Shown: positions 33,948 to 43,784 of the stretch, piece after piece
Layout: every line of letters begins with the position of its first letter
How positions within the stretch are numbered: the first letter of the stretch is position 1
Assembly: GCF_003075395.1 (NCBI RefSeq)
Contig: NZ_QDFV01000002.1
Coordinates: forward strand, 682,001 to 746,000
From: Microbacterium sp. TPD7012
Lineage (GTDB): Bacteria > Actinomycetota > Actinomycetes > Actinomycetales > Microbacteriaceae
Direction of reading: 5' to 3'
DNA: 64,000 nucleotides
The notes under the pieces: model-generated
The model's input: the letters and a program-made list of their open reading frames with translations, nothing else
Database searches by the model: none
Told to the model about the DNA's origin: nothing
Translations under genes and position numbers: made by a program

Positions 33948-34997
33948 ATGACCGATAACCGAGCAGCCGCGCTCCACCGCAGCGCCCTCGTCGCCGACGC
34001 GCACAACGACCTGCTGTGCGCGGTCGCGACTCGGCCGTCGGATGAGTGGGCGTCGTTCTTCCGCAGGCAGTGGCTTCCGCAGTTGCAGGCCGGCGGCGTC
34101 GATCTGCAGGTCCTTCCCGTCTTCATCGACGAGTTCTATCGCCCCGAAGGCGCCCTGCGGCGAACGCTCCGCATGATCGAGGCCGCGCACCGCCTCGCGG
34201 AGGGGAACGCCGACGCCGTGGCCCTCTGCCTCACCGGTGCCGACATCGACAGGGCGGTCGCCGAGGGGCGCATCGCGCTCGTGCTGGCACTCGAGGGCAT
34301 GCCGGGCATCGCCGAAGACGTCGAGCTCCTCGAGACCGTGTACCGGCTGGGCGTGCGCATGGGCTCCGTCGCGCATTTCGGTCGCAGCGCGTTCGCGGAC
34401 GGCAGCGGCGAGGACGCCGCCGGGAGCAGGCTCACGCGTCCCGGCATCCGGGCCTTCGCGGAGATGGAGCGGATCGGGATGATCTTCGACGTCAGTCACC
34501 TCGGGGCAGCCGGCGTCGATCACGTGCTCGAACTCGCGACTCGCCCCGTCATCGCGTCGCACTCGTCGGCGCGGGCCCTGTTCGATCACCATCGCAACCT
34601 CACCGACGCGCAGATCGCGGCGATCGCCGCAGGCGGCGGGGTCGTCTGCGTCAACTTCTTCGCGTCGTACCTGCACGCCGACACCCACACGCTCGACACC
34701 GTCGTCGATCACCTCGAGCATGTCGTCTCGATCGCGGGCATCGACCACGTCGGCATGGGGCCGGACTTCGTCCGCGAGGTCCTCGAAGACACGACAGCCC
34801 CCTGCTGCGTGGAGGAGCTGGTCGAAGGCGTGCCGGTCGACTGCTACATCCCGGGACTCGAAGGGCCGACGGGGCTCCCGCTCGTCACCGAGGCGCTGCT
34901 CCGGCGGGGCTGGGGCGAAGAGGAGATCTTCTCGGTGCTCGGCGCGAACCTGCATCGTCTGCTGAGGGCCGAGCTCGGGCGCACGACGCGAAGCTGA
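33948..34997 (+). CDS. Membrane-dipeptidase-like peptidase (M19 family)
   Basis: 349 residues. The dinuclear zinc site is visible: H-x-D in LVADAHNDLL, E in LALEGMPGI, and H in FDVSHLGAAG and IASHSSARALF, followed by D in HVGMGPDF. M19 enzymes hydrolyse dipeptides, including those with D-residues at the C-terminal position. No signal peptide or membrane helix, so probably cytoplasmic. The ATG at 33948 sits six bases after a CAGGAT -10-like box, compatible with leaderless initiation. Confidence 0.92.
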   Translation: MTDNRAAALHRSALVADAHNDLLCAVATRPSDEWASFFRRQWLPQLQAGGVDLQVLPVFIDEFYRPEGALRRTLRMIEAAHRLAEGNADAVALCLTGADIDRAVAEGRIALVLALEGMPGIAEDVELLETVYRLGVRMGSVAHFGRSAFADGSGEDAAGSRLTRPGIRAFAEMERIGMIFDVSHLGAAGVDHVLELATRPVIASHSSARALFDHHRNLTDAQIAAIAAGGGVVCVNFFASYLHADTHTLDTVVDHLEHVVSIAGIDHVGMGPDFVREVLEDTTAPCCVEELVEGVPVDCYIPGLEGPTGLPLVTEALLRRGWGEEEIFSVLGANLHRLLRAELGRTTRS

Positions 34998-35051
34998 GCC
35001 GCGGCTGCGACCTCCGTGGCGCGGGGCGATCCGATCAATCGGGAATGACTC

Positions 35052-35081
35052 TTGCCTTCAGCTGGTTCACAGGAATAGGCT
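35052..35081 (+). promoter_or_regulatory. Promoter of the leader peptide-ABC exporter operon
   Basis: TTGCCT (35052-35057), 18 bases, TAGGCT (35076-35081). The expected start near 35088 gives a leader of about 210 bases before the exporter gene, which is unusually long in this window. Confidence 0.55.
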
Positions 35082-35134
35082 GGTGGGCTGTCGCGCCGAC
35101 CGGGCGACGCCGCCGAGCCCCTGAGGAGGACATC

Positions 35135-35200
35135 ATGACCACGATCGCCGCTGTGCGGATCGACGCTCTCGGCTCGACCCCGGTGCGTCCGCTCATCTAG
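35135..35200 (+). CDS. Short leader ORF (21 residues) upstream of the ABC exporter
   Basis: A 21-codon ORF, opening [13 protein letters not shown] and ending TPVRPLI, with one of the best ribosome sites in the window (GAGGAGGA at 35123-35130). It lies between the promoter and the exporter genes, stops 98 bases before the exporter ATG and is followed by hairpins that could exclude one another. A peptide this short with such a strong start site is more likely a sensor of ribosome activity than a working protein. Not recognised as a known leader peptide. Confidence 0.55.
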   Translation: MTTIAAVRIDALGSTPVRPLI

Positions 35201-35254
35201 AGCCGCTTCTCTCGCAACGGATGCCGGGCTCGCAGAGTCCGCGCTGTCATCCGT
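35179..35254 (+). promoter_or_regulatory. Candidate attenuator hairpins
   Basis: Stem A pairs CCGGTGCG (about 35179-35186, within the leader ORF) with CGCAACGG (35213-35220), 7 of 8 bases. Stem B pairs ACGGATG (35217-35223) with CATCCGT (35248-35254), encloses a GGGCTC-GCA-GAGTCC hairpin and is followed by CCCTTTCC. The stems share ACGG, so only one can form at a time. How ribosome position selects between them cannot be settled by eye. Confidence 0.45.
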
Positions 35255-35298
35255 CCCTTTCCGCAACCGTTTTCCCATACGAAACTCATCTGAGAGAC

Positions 35299-37245
35299 AT
35301 GTCCTCCTCGCCTTCCTCGCAGAACACCTCGCCCTCTTCCACCCTCTCCACTCCGGCTGCACTGTGGCGCCTGAAGCCCTTCGTGAAGCCGGTCGTCTGG
35401 CGGCTCGCCGGCGGTGCCGCCAGTGCGCTCATCGCCGCGATCATCGCCCTGATGATCCCGATCGTGCTCGAGCAGATCATCGGCGGACCCGTGCGGTCCG
35501 GCGAGATCAGCGCCATCGTCGTCGGTGCCGTCGTCGTCTTCGCCCTCGCGCTCGGCGAGGCCGTCATGGTGTGGCTGCGCCGGCAGTTCGTGCTGAACCC
35601 GGCCACCGAGGTCGAGTACCAGATGCGCACGACGCTCTACTCGCGCCTGCAGACGCTGCCGGTGTCGTTCCACGACCGCTGGCAGTCCGGTCAGCTGCTC
35701 AGCCGCATGATGCAGGACATCGGCCTCATCCGGCGCTGGCTCGCCTTCGGCCTCGTGCTGCTCGTCGTGAACATCCTCACGATCGCCATCGGGTCGGTGC
35801 TGCTCTTCCGCTGGCACTGGCTGCTGGGCACGATCTTCCTCGTGACCGCGATCCCGCTGTGGGTGCGTGGATACCTGTTCGAGAAGCGCTACGGCGCGCT
35901 GACCCGCCGCAGCCAGGACCAGGCCGGCGACCTCGCCACCAGCGTCGAGGAGAGCGTGCACGGCATCCGCGTGCTGAAGGCCTTCGGCCGTGGCAAGCAC
36001 GCCCTGAGCCGGTTCAGCCGTCAGGCCGAGACGCTCCGCGAGACGGAGATGAGCAAGGCCCGCGCGATCGCGTCGATCTGGTTCTGGCTCGACCTGATGC
36101 CGCAGATCGCCTTCGGACTCAGCCTGATGTCCGGTATCTGGCTGATCTCCCAGGGCGCGATCGACGAGGCAGAGCTGTTCGCGTTCTTCGCGATGGCCGT
36201 CGTGCTGCGGTGGCCGATCGAGTCGATCGGCTTCCTGTTCTCGTTCATGCTCGACGCCCGCACGGCGACCGACCGTGTGTTCGACATCTTCTCCGAGACG
36301 AGCACCATCACGGATCCGGAGCACCCGGTGCACATCGAGAACCCGCGGGGAGAGCTCGCGTTCGAGAACGCGCACTTCCGCTACCAGGACGCCGGCGCAC
36401 ACGAGCGCGACCTGCTCGACGGAATCGACCTGGTGCTGCGCCCCGGCGAGACCATGGCGCTGGTGGGACTCACCGGAAGCGGCAAGACGACGTTGACGAC
36501 CCTGCCGACGCGTCTCTACGACGTCACGGGCGGCAAGGTCACGCTCGACGGCGTCGATGTGCGCGATCTCCCGCTTTCCGAGCTGCGGCAGCACATCGCC
36601 ATGGCGTTCGAGGATGCGACGCTGTTCTCGGCGACCGTCCGCGAGAACGTGCTGCTCGGCCGTGCCGACCTCGACGTGCACAGCGAAGAGGGCGAGCGGG
36701 TGCTGCGCGAGGCGCTGCAGGTCGCTCAGGCGGCGTTCGTGGACTCCCTGCCCGACGGCGTGGAGACCGTGATCGGCGAGGAGGGGCTCAGCCTGTCCGG
36801 CGGCCAGCGGCAGCGGCTGGCCCTCGCCCGTGCGGTGGCGGCGAAGCCGAAGGTGCTCGTGCTCGACGACCCGCTGTCCGCACTCGACGTCGACACCGAG
36901 GCCCTCGTGGAGGAGGCGCTCCGGCACGTCCTCGCCGACACCACGGCCATGATCGTGGCGCACCGTCCTTCCACGGTCGCGCTCGCCGACCGCGTCGCCC
37001 TGCTCGAGGCCGGGCGTGTGACCGCGGTGGGCACGCACTCCGAACTGCTCAAGTCGAGTCGGCACTACCGTCATGTCATCTCGAGCCTCGAGGCGGAGGA
37101 GGCGGCACGAACCGGGGCGATCCCCGTGATCCGCGACGAGCAGCTCGAGGTCGCCGAAGAGGTCCGCGAGGGCCTCGAGATGGCGGCCGCCGACGATGCT
37201 TCGTCGGACTCAGCAACCGAAATGAAGAAGGAGGTGCAGCGATGA
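35299..37245 (+). CDS. Heterodimeric ABC exporter, subunit 1 (degenerate ATP site)
   Basis: 648 residues: a six-helix exporter membrane domain (residues about 30-320) fused to an ATPase. Walker A is GLTGSGKTT with K396 and the signature [15 protein letters not shown] is canonical. Walker B is [13 protein letters not shown]524 stands where the catalytic Glu is expected. An Asp here marks the degenerate-site subunit of heterodimeric exporters such as TM287/288, BmrCD and LmrCD (known). The partner follows with an ATGA overlap. Likely drug or lipid exporter. The start at 35299 has only GAGAG upstream. Confidence 0.92.
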   Translation: MSSSPSSQNTSPSSTLSTPAALWRLKPFVKPVVWRLAGGAASALIAAIIALMIPIVLEQIIGGPVRSGEISAIVVGAVVVFALALGEAVMVWLRRQFVLNPATEVEYQMRTTLYSRLQTLPVSFHDRWQSGQLLSRMMQDIGLIRRWLAFGLVLLVVNILTIAIGSVLLFRWHWLLGTIFLVTAIPLWVRGYLFEKRYGALTRRSQDQAGDLATSVEESVHGIRVLKAFGRGKHALSRFSRQAETLRETEMSKARAIASIWFWLDLMPQIAFGLSLMSGIWLISQGAIDEAELFAFFAMAVVLRWPIESIGFLFSFMLDARTATDRVFDIFSETSTITDPEHPVHIENPRGELAFENAHFRYQDAGAHERDLLDGIDLVLRPGETMALVGLTGSGKTTLTTLPTRLYDVTGGKVTLDGVDVRDLPLSELRQHIAMAFEDATLFSATVRENVLLGRADLDVHSEEGERVLREALQVAQAAFVDSLPDGVETVIGEEGLSLSGGQRQRLALARAVAAKPKVLVLDDPLSALDVDTEALVEEALRHVLADTTAMIVAHRPSTVALADRVALLEAGRVTAVGTHSELLKSSRHYRHVISSLEAEEAARTGAIPVIRDEQLEVAEEVREGLEMAAADDASSDSATEMKKEVQR

Positions 37246-39056
37246 GCTCCGCCATCACCGGAACCCAGGACGAGGATCGTTCCCGGTACACCCGCGAGGA
37301 GAGCAAGGAGATCCGTCGTCGGTCCCTCCGTCTGCTCGGATCCCTCGTCCGTCCGCTGAAGCCGCAGATCGTGCTCGCGGCTGCCGTGCTGGTGGTCTCG
37401 ACCGCTCTGCAGGTCGCCGGCCCGATCCTGATCAGCATCGGGCTCGACCGCGCCCTGCCGGCCGTGCTGAACGACGCCGATTGGATGCCGACCTTCATGG
37501 TCGGCGGCATCTACCTGCTCGCGGGGCTCCTGGCCTCGATCCTGATCGCCTGGTACGTGATCATCGCCGCCAAGCTCACACAGGCGGTGCTGCTCGATCT
37601 TCGCAAGCGCATCTTCCTGCACACGCAGCGGCTGAGCCTGGAGTTCCACGAGTCGTACACGTCGGGGCGCATCATCTCCCGTCAGACGAGCGACCTCGAC
37701 TCGATCAAGGAGCTGTTGGACGGAGGTCTGAACGAGCTCGTCTCCGGTGTGCTCTTCGGCCTGTTCACGTTCATCGCCCTGTGCTTCTGGGACTGGCAGT
37801 CGGGGCTGATCCTCGCGGTCGGCGGCATCCCGCTGTTCTTCCTGATGCGCTGGTTCTACTCGCGCTCTCAGCTCGTCTACCGCGAGTCCCGCGTCATCAG
37901 CGCGAAGGTGATCGTGCAGTTCGTCGAGACGATGACCGGCATCCGCGCCGTGAAGGCGTTCCGCAAGGAGCCGCGCAACGACACGTCGTTCCAGGAGGTC
38001 GCGGGCGACTACCGCGACGTCAACCGCCGGTCGATGCTGCTGTTCGGCACGTTCGAGCCGGGGCTCATGGGCGTCGCAGCGCTGGTGCTCGGCATCGTCG
38101 TGCTCTGGGGCGGCATCCGTGTCTCCGATGGAGCGCTCACGGTGGGTGTGCTGCTCTCCGCGGTGCTCTACGTGCGCAACTTCTTCGCGCCGATGCAGGA
38201 GATCGCGATGTTCCTGAACTCCTACCAGTCGGCGACGGCCGCGCTGGAGAAGGTGTCGGGCGTGCTCGAAGAGGTGCCGACGGTGCCGGACCCCGAGAAG
38301 CCCGTGGATCTGTGGGAGTCGCGCGGACACGTGAACTTCGACGAGGTGACCTTCGGCTACAACGGCGAGAAGACGATCCTGCCGAACTTCTCGCTCGACA
38401 TCCCCGCGGGTCAGACGATCGCGCTCGTCGGCACGACCGGCGCGGGCAAGTCCACGCTGGCGAAGCTGATCTCGCGGTTCTACGATCCGTCGGAGGGACA
38501 CGTCACGCTGGACGGCGTCGACCTGCGCTCGCTGCATCCGAAGGATCTCCGCCGCGCGATCGTCATGGTCACGCAGGAGGCGTACCTGTTCAGCGGCACG
38601 GTCGCCGACAACATCGCGCTCGGCAAGCCGGACGCGACGCTGGATGAGATCCGCGCGGCGGCTCGGGCCGTCGGCGCTGACGAGTTCATCTCGTCCCTGC
38701 CCGACGGATACGGCACCGACGTCAACAAGCGCGGTGGCCGGGTGTCGGCGGGACAGCGTCAGCTGATCTCGTTCGCCCGCGCGTTCCTGGCAGACCCCGC
38801 GGTGCTGATCCTCGACGAGGCCACGGCCTCGCTGGACATCCCGTCGGAGCGACTGATCCAGGACGCGCTGCAGACCCTGCTCAAGGACCGCACGGCGATC
38901 ATCATCGCGCACCGCCTCTCGACGGTCGCGATCGCCGATCGTGTGCTGGTGATGGAGCACGGGCAGATCATCGAGGACGACACCCCCGACGCGCTCATCA
39001 GCGGCACCGGCAAGTTCGCGCAGCTGCATGCGGCGTGGCAGGAGACCCTGGTCTAG
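37242..39056 (+). CDS. Heterodimeric ABC exporter, subunit 2 (catalytic Glu present)
   Basis: 604 residues with six transmembrane helices (first [20 protein letters not shown]) and an ATPase. Walker A is [10 protein letters not shown] and Walker [13 protein letters not shown] has the catalytic Glu. The signature is [15 protein letters not shown], with A503 in place of the first Gly of SGGQ. That altered signature faces the defective Walker B of subunit 1, so both changes fall in the same composite ATP site, exactly as in asymmetric exporters. The ATG overlaps the previous stop by four bases and has GGAGGTGCAGCG upstream. Confidence 0.93.
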   Translation: MSSAITGTQDEDRSRYTREESKEIRRRSLRLLGSLVRPLKPQIVLAAAVLVVSTALQVAGPILISIGLDRALPAVLNDADWMPTFMVGGIYLLAGLLASILIAWYVIIAAKLTQAVLLDLRKRIFLHTQRLSLEFHESYTSGRIISRQTSDLDSIKELLDGGLNELVSGVLFGLFTFIALCFWDWQSGLILAVGGIPLFFLMRWFYSRSQLVYRESRVISAKVIVQFVETMTGIRAVKAFRKEPRNDTSFQEVAGDYRDVNRRSMLLFGTFEPGLMGVAALVLGIVVLWGGIRVSDGALTVGVLLSAVLYVRNFFAPMQEIAMFLNSYQSATAALEKVSGVLEEVPTVPDPEKPVDLWESRGHVNFDEVTFGYNGEKTILPNFSLDIPAGQTIALVGTTGAGKSTLAKLISRFYDPSEGHVTLDGVDLRSLHPKDLRRAIVMVTQEAYLFSGTVADNIALGKPDATLDEIRAAARAVGADEFISSLPDGYGTDVNKRGGRVSAGQRQLISFARAFLADPAVLILDEATASLDIPSERLIQDALQTLLKDRTAIIIAHRLSTVAIADRVLVMEHGQIIEDDTPDALISGTGKFAQLHAAWQETLV

Positions 39057-39080
39057 CCGCGTCGCTTCCGTATCGCCGCA

Positions 39081-39157
39081 ACTTCCGCGGCCATCTCGAA
39101 CTTCTGCGGCCACATCCGATCGATGTGGCCGCAGAAGTTCGGATCGGCCGCGGAAGT
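39081..39157. repeat. 77-bp mirror-symmetric repeat element, copy 2, plus an extra unit
   Basis: Units at 39081 (ACTTCCGCGGCC), 39100 (ACTTCTGCGGCC), 39127 (GGCCGCAGAAGT) and 39146 (GGCCGCGGAAGT): offsets 0, 19, 46 and 65, identical to copy 1. The outer pair carries C/G where the inner pair carries T/A, on both arms, so pairing is kept. The inner stem extends to 20 bp (39097-39116 with 39122-39141) with the 5-base loop CGATC. A lone GGCCGCAGAAGA follows at 39209-39220. It fills most of the gap after the ABC exporter operon. Confidence 0.8.
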
Positions 39158-39254
39158 TCGAGGGGCCACCGGAGGGGTGAGGGCCGGTCGCCTCGTCAGG
39201 TGGGAATCGGCCGCAGAAGACGCCCAAGCCCGCGTGCCGCAACCTGCCCCTGGG

Positions 39255-39260
39255 TAGCAT
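39255..39260 (+). promoter_or_regulatory. -10 box of a leaderless promoter (coiled-coil protein)
   Basis: TAGCAT six bases before the ATG at 39267. Confidence 0.5.
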
Positions 39261-39266
39261 CGAAGG

Positions 39267-40082
39267 ATGGACCCCTTGCTGCTCGTGGCCGAGTGGTGGT
39301 GGATCGCGCCTTCCGCGGTCGCCGTGGGGACGGTGGGGGTGATCGGGGTGAACCGACGCAACAGCACGACCAGCGGCAGGAGGCTCGCCGTCGATGCGGC
39401 CCGCCATGACCTTCGCGCGGCGCAGCAGGTCGCGGCGGAGCGGCGGACGGCGCTCAAGATCGCGCGGGCGGACCTGACGAGGGTCGCCGCCGAGCGCGCG
39501 GCACAGCGGGCGTCCGCGGAGCAGGTCGCCGCCGCACGGCGGATGCTGCGCGAGAGGGAACGCGATGCGAAGGCCGCGTCGGCCGATGTGCGAGCCCGTC
39601 AGGTGCGGCTGAACGCCGCGCGGGCGGCGATCCCGCCGGCATCCGGTCCTCGTCCGCTGGATCGGCTGCAGGCGGAGCACGACGCGGTGATCGCCCGTTG
39701 GATGCGCTACGAGACCGACCCGGCGCTGCAGATCGGCTACCCGGCGATGACCGACGTCAAGCGACCGGAGACGGCCGCGTATCTGCGAGCGGCGGATCAC
39801 GCGAAGGAGATGCGTCGGGCCGCGACCGGCCGCGTCACCCCCGCCGAGTTCGCCGCCTACCGAGATGCCGTCGCCGAACTCGAGCGCGCCTTCGAAGCGG
39901 CGGAGCACGCGGCGAAGGTGCAGGCGGGGGAGGCGACGACGATCCCCGCGTGGCAGGACGCGGCACAGGACGTGCTGAGTCGCTCGGCCGAGGCCATCGA
40001 TCGGGCGGCGGGGGCCGCGGCATCCGCCCTGTCGGCGTGGACGTCGCGCCGACGCCCCGGAAAGCCGGACGACCACCGCTGA
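39267..40082 (+). CDS. Hypothetical membrane-anchored coiled-coil protein
   Basis: 271 residues, family not recognised. One N-terminal transmembrane helix (about residues 9-28, WWWIAPSAVAVGTVGVIGV) precedes a long Ala/Arg/Glu-rich helical region. AARHDLRAAQQVAAERRTAL and RDAKAASADVRARQVRLNAA have coiled-coil heptads. A more ordered part, DRLQAEHDAVIARWMRYETD and YPAMTDVKRPETAAYLRAA, follows. Actinobacterial genomes often carry similar proteins without known role. Its base use matches its neighbours. Confidence 0.75.
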   Translation: MDPLLLVAEWWWIAPSAVAVGTVGVIGVNRRNSTTSGRRLAVDAARHDLRAAQQVAAERRTALKIARADLTRVAAERAAQRASAEQVAAARRMLRERERDAKAASADVRARQVRLNAARAAIPPASGPRPLDRLQAEHDAVIARWMRYETDPALQIGYPAMTDVKRPETAAYLRAADHAKEMRRAATGRVTPAEFAAYRDAVAELERAFEAAEHAAKVQAGEATTIPAWQDAAQDVLSRSAEAIDRAAGAAASALSAWTSRRRPGKPDDHR

Positions 40083-40104
40083 TCGTCCGGCTCGCGACCG
40101 AGGC

Positions 40105-41553
40105 CTAGGCTCCCACGGTCCGCGTCCGCACGAGCTCGCGGTACCAGTGCCCCGAGTCCTTCACGGTGCGCTCGAGCGTGTCGAAGTCGACCCGCACGAT
40201 CCCGAATCGCTTGGCATAGCCGTAGCCCCACTCGAAGTTGTCGAGCAGCGACCACACGAAGTACCCGCGCAGGTCGACCCCGCGCTCGAGCGCGCGGTGC
40301 GCGGCGGTGAAGTGCCGACGCAGGTAGTCGGTGCGCTCCGGATCGGGGACCGCGCCGTCTTCGGCGACCTCGTCTTCGAAGGCAGCCCCGTTCTCGGTGA
40401 CCATGAGCGCCTGATCCGGGAACTGCTCCGACAGCGACACGAGCAGCTCCTCGAGCCCCTCCGGTGCGATGTTCCAGCCCATGGCCGTGTACGGCCCGGG
40501 CTGCTCGACGAACTCCACGATCCGGTCGCTTCCGGGCCATGCCGTGCCGCCCTCGGCGCCCTTGTGTCCGTCGTTCTGCTGCTTCTCGGACACGCCGTCC
40601 CAGAGCCGTACGGTCGCGGTCGAGTAGTAGTTCACGCCGAGCACGTCGATCGGCTGCGCGATCGTGGCGAGGTCTCCGGCCTGAACGAAGTCCCAGTCGG
40701 TGACGGATGCCGTGTCAGCCAGCAGATCGGCGGGGTACTCGCCCCGCAGCATCGGTCCGGTGAACGCCCGGTTCGCCAGGGCATCGATGCGCCGCACGGC
40801 CTCGGCGGCGCCCTCTCCCTGCCCGCGGAGCACATGGAAGTTCAGCGTCACCGAGTAGTCGGGGTCGCCGCTCGACGTCGCTCGCAGCACCTGGATCGCA
40901 CGCCCGTGCGCGAGGTTCAGGTGGTGCACGGCCGCCAGCGCCGATGCCGGCTCATGCCGACCCGGCGCGTGCCCGCCCTGCCCGTAGCCGAGATAGGCAG
41001 AGCACCACGGCTCGTTGAGGGTGGTCCACGTGTGCACGCGGTCGCCGAGCGCGGAACCCATGATCTCGGCGTAGCGCTCGAAGGCATCGGTCGTCGCGCG
41101 GGCCGTCCAGCCTCCGGCATCCTCCAGGTACTGGGGGAGATCCCAGTGGTACAGGGTGGCCACCGGGCGGATGCCGCGCTCGAGCAGCCCGTCGACGAGC
41201 CGCGAGTAGAAGTCGACCCCTGCCTGATTCACCTCGCCCGAGGCCGTCGGCACGATGCGGGGCCAGGCGATCGAGAAGCGATAGGCCTGCAGGCCCAGGT
41301 CCTGCATCAGGTCGAGGTCCTCGTCGACGCGGTGGTAGTGGTCGCACGCGACGTCTCCCGTGTCGCCGTTCCAGACGCGTCCCGGTGTCTTGCTGAACGT
41401 GTCCCAGATCGACGGGGTGCGCCCGTCCTCGGCCGCCGCGCCCTCGATCTGGTACGAGGCGGTGGCCGAGCCGAAGGTGAAGCCCTCCGGGAAGACGAGA
41501 CCGGAGCCCCGGTAGTCGTCGCGCGGGATGAGCGGGGTGAGCGGGCTGGTCAT
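40105..41553 (-). CDS. Family 1 glycoside hydrolase (beta-glucosidase)
   Basis: 482 residues. [20 protein letters not shown] is the GH1 N-terminal signature, TLNEPW contains the acid/base E181 and [11 protein letters not shown] the nucleophile E387. [21 protein letters not shown] is the substrate-contact block near the C-terminus. It splits beta-linked glucosides in the cytoplasm, having no signal peptide. It is the last gene of the LacI-controlled operon; its ATG overlaps the alpha-xylosidase stop by four bases. Confidence 0.95.
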   Translation of the reverse strand: MTSPLTPLIPRDDYRGSGLVFPEGFTFGSATASYQIEGAAAEDGRTPSIWDTFSKTPGRVWNGDTGDVACDHYHRVDEDLDLMQDLGLQAYRFSIAWPRIVPTASGEVNQAGVDFYSRLVDGLLERGIRPVATLYHWDLPQYLEDAGGWTARATTDAFERYAEIMGSALGDRVHTWTTLNEPWCSAYLGYGQGGHAPGRHEPASALAAVHHLNLAHGRAIQVLRATSSGDPDYSVTLNFHVLRGQGEGAAEAVRRIDALANRAFTGPMLRGEYPADLLADTASVTDWDFVQAGDLATIAQPIDVLGVNYYSTATVRLWDGVSEKQQNDGHKGAEGGTAWPGSDRIVEFVEQPGPYTAMGWNIAPEGLEELLVSLSEQFPDQALMVTENGAAFEDEVAEDGAVPDPERTDYLRRHFTAAHRALERGVDLRGYFVWSLLDNFEWGYGYAKRFGIVRVDFDTLERTVKDSGHWYRELVRTRTVGA

Positions 41554-43784
41554 CCGGTGATCTCCTCGAGGTCGACGTCGTAGGTCACACTACGGCCATC
41601 CGGATTCGTCACGGTCACCGATCCGGCGCCCGTCCCGCCGGGGAAGACGCGCAGCTGCAGCCCGTCGTGGTAGTCGTACCCGGGTCCGTCGACGCGTGCG
41701 CCCCAGGGGAGCGCGGTGCCGGGCCGCACATACAGCGGCAGGGAGTCGAAGCCGTGGGTCTCGCGGCGCCACGAGCCTCCCGTCACGGTCTCCCCGGTGA
41801 GGAGCGACGTCCACTCGCCCGCGGGCAGATAGAAGTCGACGGTGCCCTCGGCCGAGAACACCGGGGCGACGAGCAGATCCGACCCGAGCATGTACTGGCG
41901 GTCGAGATAGGCGGCGGCCGGGTCGTCCGGGAACTCGAGCACCATCGGCCGCATGAGCGGTACGCCGGTCGCCGCGGCATCGAGCCCCTGCTGGTAGAGA
42001 TACGGCATCAGTCGCATCTTCAGGTGCGTGAAGCGCCGGGTCACATCGACAGCCTCCTCGTCGAATGCCCACGGCACGCGGTACGAGCTCGACCCGTGGA
42101 AGCGCGAATGCGAGCCGAGCAGCCCGAACGCGGTCCAGCGCTTGAACACCGCGGCATCCGGCGTTCCCTCGAATCCGCCGATGTCGTGGCTCCAGAACGC
42201 GAAGCCGCTCAGCGCGAGGGAGAGGCCCCCGCGCAGGGTCTCAGCCATCGACGCGAACGTCGAGGTCGAGTCTCCGCCCCAGTGCACGGGCATGCTCTGG
42301 CCGCCCGCGGTCGCGGACCGGGCGAACAGCACGGCCTCGCCGTCACCGCGGACGTCAGTGAGCACCTCGAACACGGCGCGGTTGTACAGCTCCGTGTAGA
42401 GGTTGTGCATGCGCTCGGGGTCGGCGCCGTCCGCCCACACGACGTCGGTGGGGATGCGCTCCCCGAAGTCGGTCTTGAAGCAGTCGACGCCCTGCGCGAT
42501 GAGCGCGCGGAGCTGCGACTGGTACCACGCCGTCGCGTCGGGATTCGTGAAGTCGACGAGCCCCATGCCCGCCTGCCAGAGGTCCCATTGCCATACCGAT
42601 CCGTCGGCGCGGCGCACCAGGAATCCCTGATCGGCGGCCTCGCGGAACAGCGGCGAACGCTGCGCGATGTACGGGTTGATCCAGACGCAGACGCGGATGT
42701 CCTTGTCGTGCAGGCGTCCGAGCATGCCCTCGGGGTCGGGGAAGACCCGCGGATCCCACTCGAAGTCGCACCAGTTGAACTCGCGCATCCAGAAGCAGTC
42801 GAAGTGGAAGACCGACACAGGCAGCTCGCGAGCGGCCATCTCGTCGATGAACGAGTTCACGGTCTGCTCGTCGTAGTCGGTCGTGAAGCTCGTCGACAGC
42901 CAGAGGCCGTAGGACCACGCCGGAACGACCGGCGGCCGCCCGGTCAGCGCCGTGTAGCGGCCCAGCACCTGCTTCGGCGTGGGGCCGGCGATCACGAAGT
43001 ACTCCAGCACCTCGCCCGAGACCGAGAACTGCACGCGCTCGACGGCCTCGGACCCGATCTCGTAGGAGACGTGACCCGGGTCGTTGACGAGCACCCCGTA
43101 TCCGCGGTCGGAGAGGTGGAACGGCACGTTCTTGTACGCCTGCTCGCTCGAGGTGCCGCCGTCGGCGTTCCAGATCTCGACCGTCTGGCCGTTCTTGACC
43201 AGGGGACCGAAGCGCTCGCCGAGCCCGTAGATGTGCTCGCCCACACCGAGATCGAGCTGTTCATGCAGGAAGGCGGATGCCGCCGGCATCCGTCCTCCCT
43301 GCCGGGCGTTGCCCACGATGCCCGGATCGACCTGCGCGTCGTCGGCGAGACGGATGTACCCCTGCGCCTTGTGGCCGCTGCCGGTGACCCGATGCCCGTC
43401 GACCTCGAACGCCAGGTTCCAGGGGGCGCCCGGGGCGATCCGGGCGACGAGTGCGCCCGCGTTCACGACGCCGCCGGCCTCCGAGACCGAGACGGATGCC
43501 GTGCTGCGCTCTGCCCCGGGAAGGGCGAAGCCTCCGTGCCATCGCCCGCCGGTGTGGTGTGCGATGCGCACGCGGATCACGCCCTCCGCGGGGGAGGAGA
43601 GCGTCGTGGTCAGCACCGGCCGGTTGAGCACGTCGCCGCGCCGGGCGATCACCATGGTCGGAGCGGTGATGACGATGCCGGGGCCATCGGGGGTGTCGTC
43701 GGTCGCCGCGATGTCGTAGGCCTCCTGTGCGTGGAGCGCGGTGACGCCGGGACGAAGCTGCCAGAACCCGTCGGTGAACTTCAT
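41550..43784 (-). CDS. Family 31 glycoside hydrolase, YicI-like alpha-xylosidase
   Basis: 744 residues. The catalytic stretch [19 protein letters not shown], nucleophile D439, is nearly the same as in E. coli YicI, an alpha-xylosidase (known). N-terminal beta domains (residues 1-250), the [22 protein letters not shown] block and the [24 protein letters not shown] acid/base region all agree. No signal peptide, so it acts on imported oligosaccharides. Its ATG at 43784 overlaps the permease stop (TAATG). With the GH1 enzyme it could take apart xylosyl-glucose units from xyloglucan. Confidence 0.93.
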   Translation of the reverse strand: MKFTDGFWQLRPGVTALHAQEAYDIAATDDTPDGPGIVITAPTMVIARRGDVLNRPVLTTTLSSPAEGVIRVRIAHHTGGRWHGGFALPGAERSTASVSVSEAGGVVNAGALVARIAPGAPWNLAFEVDGHRVTGSGHKAQGYIRLADDAQVDPGIVGNARQGGRMPAASAFLHEQLDLGVGEHIYGLGERFGPLVKNGQTVEIWNADGGTSSEQAYKNVPFHLSDRGYGVLVNDPGHVSYEIGSEAVERVQFSVSGEVLEYFVIAGPTPKQVLGRYTALTGRPPVVPAWSYGLWLSTSFTTDYDEQTVNSFIDEMAARELPVSVFHFDCFWMREFNWCDFEWDPRVFPDPEGMLGRLHDKDIRVCVWINPYIAQRSPLFREAADQGFLVRRADGSVWQWDLWQAGMGLVDFTNPDATAWYQSQLRALIAQGVDCFKTDFGERIPTDVVWADGADPERMHNLYTELYNRAVFEVLTDVRGDGEAVLFARSATAGGQSMPVHWGGDSTSTFASMAETLRGGLSLALSGFAFWSHDIGGFEGTPDAAVFKRWTAFGLLGSHSRFHGSSSYRVPWAFDEEAVDVTRRFTHLKMRLMPYLYQQGLDAAATGVPLMRPMVLEFPDDPAAAYLDRQYMLGSDLLVAPVFSAEGTVDFYLPAGEWTSLLTGETVTGGSWRRETHGFDSLPLYVRPGTALPWGARVDGPGYDYHDGLQLRVFPGGTGAGSVTVTNPDGRSVTYDVDLEEITG

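Noticed and set aside
35364..37241. Apparent 1230-codon protein formed by extending ABC subunit 2 upstream
   Set aside because: The first 626 codons are an out-of-frame shadow of subunit 1; the real start is the ATG at 37242 with a good ribosome site.
37071..40076. Antisense open frame of 1001 codons
   Set aside because: Spans three real plus-strand regions including the repeat element, with no coherent protein character.
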